In this document: piece after piece, positions 33,401 to 45,400 of the stretch
Layout of the letters: each line of letters opens with the position of its first letter
Numbering within the stretch: the stretch's first letter is position 1
Assembly (NCBI RefSeq): GCF_023856365.1
Contig: NW_026042404.1
Location: 79,501 to 143,500 of the forward strand
DNA from: Brienomyrus brachyistius
Lineage: Eukaryota; Chordata; Actinopteri; Osteoglossiformes; Mormyridae
DNA: 64,000 nucleotides
Reading direction: 5' to 3'
Position numbers and translations under genes: made by a program
The notes under the pieces: generated by a model
Databases searched by the model: none
Told to the model about the DNA's origin: nothing
The model's input: the letters and a program-made list of their open reading frames with translations, nothing else

Positions 33401-36400
33401 TAGTGCTTTATAAGTTAATAGCAGTATTTTATAGTCAATTCGAGACTTAACTGGCAGCCAATGAAGAGAGGATAAGACCGGTGTAATATGATCAAATTTT
33501 TTAGTGTTTGTTAGAACTCTGGCTGCAGCATTCTGTACCATCTGAAGTTTATGCAAGGATCCAGACGGGCAACCCGATAGGAGGGCATTACAGTAATCCA
33601 GTCTGGAACTTACGAAGGCATGTATTAGTTTTTCTGCATCATTAAGTGAGAGCATCTTACGAAGCTTGGCTATGTTCCGTAGATGATAAAATGCAGTTCT
33701 AGTAATACTTCTTATGTGAGCATCAAAGCATAGATCTGAATCGACAAGAACGCCAAGATTTCTAACTACCATGTTAGGTTGTGTAGGAAGGTTACCAACG
33801 TTGAGGTGGTGGAACTTATTTCTAGCAGCCTTGGGACCAATTACCAGAACTTCTGTTTTTTCTGTGTTTAACATAAGGAAATTTTTTGCCATCCAGCACT
33901 GGATATCTAATAGACAGTCTTCTAACCGAGATAGCAGTGATATATCATCAGGGTTAACAGATATGTACAACTGTGTATCATCTGCATAACAATGAAACCC
34001 AATACCATGATTTCTAATAATGTTACCAAGAGGTAGCATGTATAGGGTAAACAGTAGCGGGCCCAGGACTGATCCCTGTGGGACACCATATTCAACTTTA
34101 GTGGCCTTGGATGATTCATTGTTCACATGGGCATACTGATAGCGATCAGACAAATATGAGCGGAACCAAGAGAGCGCTGTCCCTGTAATGCCAACTACAC
34201 CTTCTAACCGGTCCAAGAGGATATTATGGTCCACAGTATCGAACGCTGCAGTTAAATCTAGCAATACCAACAGAGATACACAGCCACGGTCAGAAGCCAC
34301 AAGTAAATCATTCATTACTTTGACTAGAGCAGTTTCTGTGCTATGGTTTGGTCTAAAGCCAGACTGATATAATTCATTGGCATTAGTTTTTTGTAGGAAA
34401 GAGGACAACTGACGAACTACAACCTTTTCCATGATCTTTGAAATGAAAGGAAGATTTGAGATAGGTCTATAGTTTCCTAAAACACTGGGTTCAAGATTTG
34501 GTTTCTTTAGGACGGGTCTGATAACAGCCATTTTAAAAGGTTTTGGAACATATCCAAGCCTAAGAGAAGAGTTTAACACATTTAACACGGTAGTGCCAAT
34601 CTGTGGTGCAATTTCCTTGAAGAATTTTGTAGGAATTGGGTCTACAAGGCTAGTAGAGGATTTACAGGAGAAAATTAAGCTCAAAAGTTCTGAGTGTGTA
34701 ATAGGAATGAATGATTCAAAGGTCTCATTATTGGTAGGCATAAGACTAGCAGGAGGCAGGCAGCCGTAAGTAGGTAAAGGTGTGCACTGTATAGTCTGTC
34801 TAATTGTAGTTATCTTACCATTAAAAAATGTAAGAAAGTCATCACTCTTAAGAGCTTGTGGGATTTGCAAGTTTAATGAGGAATTCTGTGTTATCCTAGC
34901 CACGGATTCAAATAGGAATTTAGGATTGGTTTTGTTCATGTCTATTAATCTGGAGAGATACACAGACCGAGCAGTTACTAGTGCTTGTCTGTATTTAGAG
35001 AGGCTCTCTTTCCAGGCAGATTTGAAAACTTCCAGTTTAGTTGAGCGCCATTTTCGCTCTAGCTTGCGTGATGCCTGTTTGAGTTCACGTGTATTATCAG
35101 AGTACCAGGGGGCAGGTTTGTTATTGCTATGCTTTATACTCCTAAGTGGAGCCACAAGATCTAGAGTGCTGCGAAGGGATTTTTCCATGTTTGAAGTTGC
35201 CTGTTCAAGTTCATTTACACACGATGCTTCAGATGTAAGGCTAAAGGACTGTGGAAGTTGTTTCATAAATGTTGTTGTAGTTAGTGCCTTAATAGAACGT
35301 CTGATTCTATACTTTGGAGTGGTGGTCAACAGGAGGCTATACTGGATTTCAAATGTTAACAAGTAATGATCTGAGAGCAGAGGACTCTGTGGCATAATAG
35401 ACACATGTTCTACCAGGATGCCATGACTAATGATCAAATCAAGGGTATGGTTACAGACATGAGTAGGCCCGACTACATTCTGACATACACCTACAGAGTC
35501 AAGAATAGCTGCAAACGCTGTTTTTAAAGGATCATTATCCTTCTCCATATGAATGTTAAAATCACCCACAATAACGGCTTTGTCAGTACTGACCACCAGG
35601 TTTGTTAAAAAATCAGCAAATTCCTTAAGAAAATCACTGTACGGCCCAGGCGGTCTATACACAATAACCATGGTGATTTGGGGTGACGAACTAGAAAGAG
35701 ATGAGCCAGCAAGGCTAAGAACAAGAGTTTCAAATGTGCTGAAACTCACACCACATTTCTCAGACACTCCTAAGTTGGACTGAAAAATTGCAGCAACACC
35801 ACCACCTTTGCGATTTGGTCGCGGGTTATGCTTATAACTGTATTCCGCTGGAGTAGATTCATTTAGTGCCATGAATTCATCTGGTTTAAGCCAGGTCTCA
35901 GTAAGGCACAGGGCACCAAGACTAAAATCAGTAATTATTTCATTTATTAATAGTGCTTTAGGGGCCAGTGATCTTATATTCAGAAGTCCAAGTTTAAGTT
36001 TAAATATTGCATCACAACTGTTTTCTAGTAACGGATTCATTGTGATTTTAATTAAGTTATTATGGCACACTCCACGGTGGAATAGTCCTCCATGATTAAA
36101 GACGCGGGGAGCAGACACAGTCTCAATGAAATGAACCCTAGGCGACGACTCTAAGCGACTAGCAGGCGGTCGGTTATGCCGGTTTGCCTGCCGCCTGGAC
36201 TTGGCTCTAGTTAGTCAGCGATTTGCCTGTAGACTACGAGCTATGCTTTTAGACAGGAGGTCGGCACCAGCCCGCGAGGGGTGAATACCGTCCCTCTTCA
36301 AAAGCCCAGGCCTACCCCAGAACATCCTCCAGTTGTCTATATAACCTACACCATTTATCGGGCACCATTCCGACAGCCAGCGATGTAGCGACGATAATCT

Positions 36401-39400
36401 GCTGTACATTTCATCGCCACGTCTAGCAGGGATGGGGCCAGAGCACGTTACTGACACACACATCTTCTTCGCAATGTTGCACACCTCTTTAAAATTTGCC
36501 TTTGTGATCTCCGATTGCCTCAATCGGACATCATTAGTGCCGACGTGGATAACTATCTGAGAGTATTTACGTTTACTTTTAGCCAGCACTTTTAAATTTG
36601 CCGAGATGTCGGTCGCTCTGGCACCCGGGAGACAATTTACAATGGTCGCTGGAGTCGCTACTCTCACGTTTCTTAGAATAGAATCACCAATTATTAGAGC
36701 ACTTTCAACAGGCGTCTCAGTGGGAGTTTCACTGAGTAGGGAGAACCTGTTGGAAACGCGGATAGGCGAATGGTGCCGGTGTAAGTTTGGTTTGGATTTG
36801 CGACTATGCCGCCGGGTCGTCACCCACTCGCCTTGCTGCGAAGGCTCTGCTGCCGGAGCAGGGGGAGACTTACTGGCTATCGCGGACATATCCGGAGCCG
36901 CTAACACTGAGTCAATAAAACTCTCATTCTCCTGAATGTTATGTAACGTCCGGATACGTCCCTCTAACACTACAATCTTCTCCGTCAGTCTAGCGACTAA
37001 CTGACACTTCTCACATGTATAAATACCGCTAATGACTGGAGAAGAATAGCTAAACATATTACACTCAGAACACGGAACAGTAGACATGGCGTTGTACTTA
37101 CGTAAACTGAGGCTCTAAGGCTGGAAGCACCTTCTTAATTGAACGAAGATCGTGGGTCGGTACTTGCGTAGGTGATTAATCCGTCGGGGTCTGGGAAATT
37201 TTATTTATTTATTTTGGAGGATTATTAATCTTGCGAAGCTTTTTCCCAATGACTTAACTCGAATTATTATTTAGGTGATATCTATGGTTTCAAAGTTCGC
37301 GCGCTAGCAGTCAGTATCACTCTCGCAGGAAACAGGAAACAACGGAAATGACGTCAGTAAAGTGTTTCGGTGAATCACTTCGGTGAATTGTCCTGAATTC
37401 CCGGGCGATGCAGATGAGGTTTTAAATAGCAAGGGAGCAGATTTCCCTGATTTACAGCCCAGATTGGAAAAGAAGTCGGAATGGAAAGGAGGGGACTTTT
37501 AGGCAGTAGATGGCAGATGCATTAACAGACTTGAATGGGCAAAAAACCTGTTGCCCCGGTAAGCAGTTACCCCTCCCTGTAAACACTAGGCTTCCCCCTA
37601 GCAGCGCTGTTGCTGCGCCGGTCTGAAACCCCCGGGAGCGCCTGACTGCCAATGGCCGCGGAGGCAGCCGGAAAGTGGAAAGTCCCAATTACTCGTAATT
37701 AATTATAGTTCCGATGAGGAATGCACCATCCCCGCGGCTTATTCTGTGCACCATGTCAACGTTTTTTCCAGTTACTTGCTATACCGTAAAATAAAATATA
37801 ATATGCCTACTCAGTTTCTAGTTATCGTGTGTTCTACTGTATTCCACTGACAAAAATTTAGAGAATTACTATGCCTAAATCTGGGCTACGAGTAGTGGAT
37901 TTGTTTGAGCTTTGAGTAGTTTACGTGGAAATGAGTGACCACTTTGTGTGTTTTCAGAGGCACTTCATGTGGGGAATCTGATCGTGAAGCACGGCTACAT
38001 TTACCCCCTAAAGGACCCCAGGACGCTCGTCCTGCGGCCCGACGAGACGCCGTATCGCTTCCAGGTAACCTAAAACCACGGTTTCTTCAGATGGAGGGCA
38101 GCGCGAGAGGGTGGTGGCCATGTGGGGGGGCACGCATATCGAAACTATTCGTTGGAGAGACTGCGGAATTACCGTGTAGGACAGTATTTCTCAATCTGGT
38201 CCGGGCTCCAGAGCTGAGAGGGTGCAAAAACGTAGACTGTCTGGTAGGGAGCTGGGAGGGAGCAAAAACGTGGATCATCTGTGTGTCGCCGAGGACCGGA
38301 TTGGGAAACACTGATGTATGAGAACCAATGCCAGTTAAAGTAGCAAAATGCCTTCCACCCGCCTTGTCCCTGACATGTTAAATCACAAAGCACCTTTGTC
38401 ACGCTGCTTCTGAATAGTTTCAAATGACAGCATCTCCTTTTTGCTAGACTCCGTACTTCTGGAGCTCTCAGCAGTGGCCAGCCTCCGAGCTAGATTACGG
38501 TGATTACCAATTATTAATCATGTGCTCGCCTATTACATCATTACTTCCCTTTACTAGAATAATAGAAAAACACAGTTTCTTGCCATGTCTTTCTTTTGCT
38601 CTTCTAAAGCGATTTATTTGACTAAGAAGAATATCAGAAAGCAAGGGCAGCTGATAGACTATGAAAAGGTAAGAGAAAATTTTTATTTATGTACATTTCA
38701 ATGCTATTCTTATTCGCTGGTCTGAAGCATTGCTTGATGAGATCATGTGATAGCTGAATGCTCATGGGAGTTTTACTTACACAAAATATTATGAGGGTAG
38801 AAGGAAAAATGATTGGTTCAGAGAGATAACCAATTAGATTGTACATGAGGTGGATCCGAGCAACTAGAGGAGGCAGGAGCAACCAATCAGATGTCTTGGT
38901 CCTGCCTCCTCTGCAATCTGATTGGTTATCTATCCGAACCAATCATTTTCCTTCTGCCCTCAGAACATTTTTGTGTAAGAAAACCTCCCACCAATTATGC
39001 ACATAGTAGGATCGCACATAGACATCCACCAACTTGCCGCCATGTTGCGTCAGGGTCAACGCATTTTAGGTTCTCATCAGTAAGAGGGTTTGTGAATCCG
39101 ACACTGCCAGCTGATATCCTGGGAGGGGTTCGGCCTGTGAGTCATAACGTGAACCCATGCAGCAACGCAGCCAGCCGTGCGACCTGGCAATGTCGCATTT
39201 AAACATCGTCTCCGCAGGACAGCTACAACATGTTGCACAAACGGATCAACCACACCTGGGACTTCGTGGTGATGCAGGCGAAGGAGCAGCTCAGGTAAAC
39301 CCCACCCCAGCCCGGGAATACTGTCGCATCGAGCTATGAAATCAATTTCATAAATGCACACAAGGGGACAGATGAGAATGGATGAATAAATCTCGTATTA

Positions 39401-42400
39401 AGAGGATGATGATGTTACCTAAATTAAAAAGTAACATGGTGTGTGGTCATAATTTCCCTCCTATCTGTTAAATCAGACCTCAGCCTAAACACTAGAGTCG
39501 GAAATCCATTTCTAAGTGAAAAAGGAAACAGAAAAATGAAAACCCTACCTTGCAGTTCAGTGATTACCGCTATATGCTAATTACCCAGTATGCTTTCTGA
39601 CTCTCCATCGACTGCTCTGCTCCTACCAGGGCAGCCAAACAGAGGCGCAAGGCGGACCGCATCGTGCTGGAATGTCAGGAACAGGCCTACTGGCTCGTCA
39701 ACAGACCGCCAGTAAGCACCTCCCCCGAAACCCCTGACTCCCTACATCTGCCCCGGCGAAAACCCAGTATGCTGTGATTAGAGTAAAGCACACACTGGGT
39801 AAACCTGAACTCAATGCACCTTGGCAGCTCGAATATCGCCTCAGGCTGGGGGCGATTCTAGGATTTTTTTGAGGTTGTGGGGCAGAGTGGTGGCTCTGGG
39901 CCTAGGGATCTGTGCAAGCAAGTGGAAGGTTGTTGGTTCAAATCCTGTGAATGCCCAGAGTGATTCTACTCCGTTGGGCCTTTCAGCAAGGGCCTTAACC
40001 TGCAATTGCTTTGTCCTGGGTATGACATTAATCTACATGCAGGCCTGTTAGGAGATCCTTCAACTTACAGGGGAAACTTGGCAGGATTGGCAGGAAGGCA
40101 TAGGCAGGGTCCCATTCCCCCACAGAGAGCTGGGGGGTTGTGCAGTTCTCTCCCACGACAACGGGTTTGTTCAATGAAGGAAGGCAAAGGAAACATCTGT
40201 AAGGACATATGGAACATTTCCGGTATAATTTTCGATCTCCGTCATCTCCAGAGCATTGAGCTCAGCAAAATTCACGGGGGGGGGGGGGGGGGGGGGGAGT
40301 TTTATCTTCGTTAAGTAAGACACACAGAGTGTCTCCATGCATACTTTGTGGGGGAGGAATATATCACTTCAGGCCTGATAACCCACTACTGCTTCAGTGT
40401 GATCATGAAATATTTACTTAGCTGGGAAGAAGCCTATGTTCTGTGGGACGAGAGCTTTCAGAAGACAGACAGGACAGCAGGCTGCGGGAATGAGCAACTG
40501 CACCCTCGCTGAGTGTAATTTGGAGTTCATGAATAACACAGGAGAGTGGAGAATGAAAGTGTGGGACAGGAGCAGAGTGTGGTGTGTATCTGGCTTAATC
40601 CCGGCCGTCACTAGGGCCCCTTTCTGCTGGGTGCGCAGCATCTCTCAGGGCTAATAAGCATCAGCGTTTATGTGGGCCATTATCCCCATCCGGGGCGGCA
40701 TCAGGAGGTGGGAATGGCAGCCACGCAGCTGCGGATCACATCCTAAATTCAGCTTATTTTGCAGATGTACCTTTTATTGAGACTAGAGCAGTTGGGGGTT
40801 TAGGGACTTCTCTCAGGGGTCCAGTGGTGATGTCACTCTGCTGACTGTGGGATTTAAACCGGCAACCTTCCAGTCATAGGCGGCGACTGCCAACCCGCTC
40901 AGCCACACACCACCTTCATTGATGAAACCCACCGTTTTGACGCCAATTAGACGGAAACACAGTTGAGCCAAAAACCACGCAGCGTAGGGCCCCCCAGTCA
41001 GGTGCTGCTCGTGTTTAAAAGGCAGGGACGCTCTGCACTCTGGTACGGCCAGGTGGACGGGGGAAGCTGGGGGGGGGGGGGGGGATTAAAACCAGCAAAT
41101 GACAAAATGGCCGCTTCCTGCCTCCTTTCTCTTTGCCCGAGAAACACGAGACGCATCGCTAAGACTGGTGATGCTTGGATCTGGGAGAGAGGAGTGCGAA
41201 GGGACTGGGAGACGGCCTGAAGCTAAAATGCAGACATGCTGTGTTTGCGTCTCCCCCCCCACCACCCCCCCACTTGTTGGGCCTTTTAAACGAGCTGGAA
41301 GAGGATCCCACCTCCGGAATACCGGATCCATTATCTGACCTCTATTCCTGCGGCTCAGGCTTAATGCTGCATGTTAGCGGAGAGATAATGGATGTAATTG
41401 CAAATAGCAGCGTAATAATTTGCCAAATAGTCTCTCTGCTGTTAAGTCCTGAGCTGATCTGAAGCACTTTAATTGGGATTTAAGGAAACCATGTTAAATC
41501 AGATTGCATTCAGTATCGACATTTGGTTAGTTTATTCTGTAAAGCAGGGTACCCCAGTCCTGATCATGGATACTGTGTCACCGACTGGCCCTCCAGGACC
41601 GAATGGTCCTTTTGGAAAGCTGTCACACTGTCCCCTACTGGGCAGTGTCGCCATGGGCTGTACCCAGTGGCATCATGGGAAATGTGACCAGTAGTGCTAA
41701 GGGGTATTAATGCAGCGTTAGACCGGCGTCAGTCTGCTTGAGAGAAACGAGCTCACTCTTCATCTGAAGTTCAGCTAAGGATTTCTCACCCTCTGATTTT
41801 CTGCAGCCGGGAACATTCAGCGTTCAAGAACAAGGCCCTGAGCGAAGGAACCGGCACAACTCCCGAGTCCAGCTGGTCTGAGCTTTTTATTAAGCATATA
41901 CATTTTTTCCGTAATGCCAGTACCTGCTGTTTATCGCCTCTGTCAGTCACAGGACCGGATCCGGGCAAACAAGAGAGCCGCTCGGGGCCTAGATAAGATC
42001 AAAGTCATGAAGAAAAAATATGTATATTAATATCTATATATATATGGCAGCTATAGGCAGAATAGGCTGTTGCCTTGGGCCCCCAAATTACCCAAGGAAG
42101 TGAAGTGATAATCAGTGTTTTTGGTGGGAGGGCATCCGAGGGAAGCTCGTGTGTGAGTGTGACAGCACTTCGTTGTGCTCATCTTTCTGTCTCACTTCTT
42201 CCTCACTTCCTGCTCTCGTTTTCCATGCTAACGTAAGTACGTCAGCAGTCCCACAATACATACTCGTAATAGTGCTATATTATTCATGGTTTCTAGACTG
42301 GATGTCTGCTTAGTAAAGCCAGGAGCTGAGTGTGAGCAGAATTCCTACTGTCTGATTCCTTGCATGTGATTCGCTCGTGGGAGTTTTACCCTCACAAAAA

Positions 42401-45400
42401 TGTTCTGAGGGCAGAAGGAAAAATGATTGGTTCAGAGAGATAACCAATTAGATTGTAGAGGAGGTGGGTCTAAGGAACTAGAGGAGGCAGGAACAAGACA
42501 TCTGATTGGTTGACCCCCCCCCCTCCTCTAGTTGCCTGTATCCACCACTTCTACAGTCTGATTGGTTATCTCTCTGAACCAATGAACCTTGTGCCCTCAG
42601 AACATTTTTGCGCAAGTAAAACTCCCATAAACATGTGGCTTATATCATGTTTAGAGACGGTTTTGTTTCTTCCTTCTTTACAGAACAGAACGCGGACTAC
42701 TACAAAAGAGAGGTAAGCCTGAAAGAATTTAGAGTGAACCTATTTCAGCTGATGGGATGGTTGCCAAGAACAACCAAAGAGGGTGATTAAGTGGGCTCTT
42801 AAGAATGCTGTCATAAGAAAATTGCTTCGGAAGGATCTACATCTGTGTTGTCGTTTTCTTTTGTTGGCTCTCAGATATTGACAAATTCTGTTTAAAGGTA
42901 CAACAGCATGGCTCTTATCAGGGCTTGGATGTGTACCATGCTGTGCCTTTTTTCTGACTCTTATATTCCCCGTGTGATTTTTCATGGCTCCCGACACCAG
43001 ATTGAACACATCAGGAAATCCCTGGGCCGCTCGAGGGTCAAGTCCTCCATCTGCCTGGAAAGGTTGGATAACAGCCTCCCCCACCTACCCCCCCCCAACA
43101 CCTGTGATTCAGCCTCAGTCCCAGCATAGCTGGGGGACCACTGGTTCGACACCAGTCCACATTAGTCCCTAACTGGGGGATATCTCTGGGTATTCTGTAT
43201 ACTGTGCCTCTGATTGGTGGGGGGGGGGGATCTATTTCATGTTAATTCTGACAAAAATGCTGGGGACTGCTCTTTGTGAAAATCTAACCTCGTTATTTCG
43301 TTCTTTCGTCCATCTGCCCATCCATCTTTCACCATAAATCTCAGAGTCACACATATCCTGGATTAATGATGCCTAACTAATATTGAAACCGGTTGACTAT
43401 TAAACTGAATTGAACTGTATTTAACTGCAAATAATTACTTAATATTGATCAGAAGGTCGCCGGTTCAAGCCTGGCTTCAGCACACTTGTGGGTCCTTGAA
43501 CAAGGCCCTTAACCCCCAGGTTCCTGGGAGCCTCTACGGGCAGCTGCCCTTTGCTACCAAGCTTTCTCTCACCTATGGAGAGCAAGATGGAGGAGATGAA
43601 AAGAGAATTTCCTTATAGGGTTCAATGACGTATAATCATTTCGTCACCATTTCGAGCTCCAGTTTGCTGGAATATGCCAGCATTGAACCTGAATATTTGA
43701 TGACTTGCAAGGATTATAGAAAGTAGGACTAAAACTGGGAATGGCTGGTCTTCTGTGTTCAGCTTCCTTAAGTTCAGCGAGCAGTACCTGAACCATGACC
43801 CCATGATGCAAGGCTGCCCCCCCAGCAACCCCTGGATAACAGATGACACGGCACTCTGGACGCTGAATGCCGACATGTGAGTGTGCGTTACCGCGCCCCA
43901 TCCTGCCTCTTCAGGGCCACACCCCCAGAGGTGACTGTCGTCTCTTCACTTCCACGCCTCCTGGTGCAGGGTGGAGACACCCACCAAGCTGCGGGTGGAA
44001 CGATGGGGGTTCGGCTTCACGGAGCTCCTTAGGGACCCTCTGGGACGGTGCAAGTTCAGGGAGTACCTGGAGAAGGAGTTCAGTGGTGAGCAGCATGTAG
44101 ACCCCCCCGCCCAAGTAGATCAGCTTCATGGAGGCATCGTCAGCAAGTAAGAATCATATTCATTATTTGATCACTGCGGGCCTATTTGGGCAGTGTGTGA
44201 CTCAGCAGATTGGGATTCATTGCAGGAGGTCATCAGCTCAAATCCCAGAGTCAGCTGAGTGACCTCACTATTGGGCCGTCGATCAGTTACTCCAGGGACT
44301 GACTGACCCTGCCCTCTCAAAAAAAAAAAAAAATAGGATCTAGCATCTGCTAAATTAATAATCATGATCCCTCTATGAAAGGCAATTCTCCTCCATATTG
44401 GCATCGTGATGAGCGCCTCCTGCAGGTAGCTGATGCATGCGCTGTTTCATTCACAGTGGAGAACCTCTGTTTCTGGGAGGCCTGTGAGGACATCCGGCAC
44501 GGCGAGAGCGCTACGATCCCGCAGAAGGTGGAAGAGGTCTACAAGTGAGTGCGACCTTGTGGCCCAGTGGGACAGTTTGCATCCCAGTTGAATTTAGAGC
44601 AGGCCCTGATGTGGCACTTGCTTACTCCCAGTGGGACTGCAAAGCTCAGGCTCATCACTTCCTTCCCCCCAGGCAGTTCCTGGCCCCGGGAGCCAGCAAG
44701 TGGGTAAACGTGGACAGCAAGACCATGGAGAAGACCCTGCAGGGCATGAAAAGCCCACATCGTTTTGTCCTGGATGACGCCCAGATGCACATCTATTTCC
44801 TGATGAAGAAGGTAGGAGCATTAACTGTGCACAGCCATGAAAGTGGATGACAGCTTCATTAAAACGGGCTCTCGGCCTCTCCTCTCACCCTCAGGACTCC
44901 TACGCCCGCTATTTAAAGTCCGATCTCTACAAAAACATGCTGGCTAGAGCCATAGAACCACAAGAGACCAAAAAAAGGTAAAACTATTATCTTCTATAAA
45001 AGGGGTCTTTCTGTAATATATTCCATGTATTTTATATAAGGGGATAAGACTCATATTGGTGTGGGATACACACAGGTTCTGTTTCTGGGGTTGTTAACGA
45101 TTAATTCCAGGGATTTTTGGGCTTAGTGTGAACTGCTGGCTTCAGCTTAGCTTCGTCACTAAGACTACACAGAGTTCTGTAATGTTAATTGCTTTTGCGT
45201 CCCCTGTGATGCTCTCCAGTTTCTGTTTGTAATTCCACGGTAGTCAAGGATTTTCCAACATGGCTGACTTAGAAAAGGCAGTGCCACAAGTGTTAGCGGA
45301 ACGCTAACATGTTCTCCTTCCCATCATGCCCCAGTGTCTTTCCCTTTGTGAGACGCCAGCGGCACTCCAGCCGTAACCCTGCCCTTTTCGCCCAGGCCTT

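Larger units (their letters stand above)
32412..37390 (-). mobile_element. Near full-length L2-type LINE in rgs11 intron 3
   Basis: The reverse-strand element has, in order, a 5' UTR of about 300 bp, ORF1 (37087-36215), a 97-bp gap, ORF2 (36118-33131), a 3' UTR of about 700 bp and a (GTT)n tail at 32,413-32,434. Both ORFs are open, so it is young. It is antisense to rgs11. Truncated relatives of its 3' UTR lie at 0.96 and 10.09 kb. The 5' boundary is approximate and no clear target-site duplication was found. Confidence 0.85.

Noticed and set aside
34782..35366. Forward 194-codon ORF and neighbours at 33.8-36.9 kb
   Set aside because: Antisense shadows of the L2-type LINE ORF2 and ORF1.
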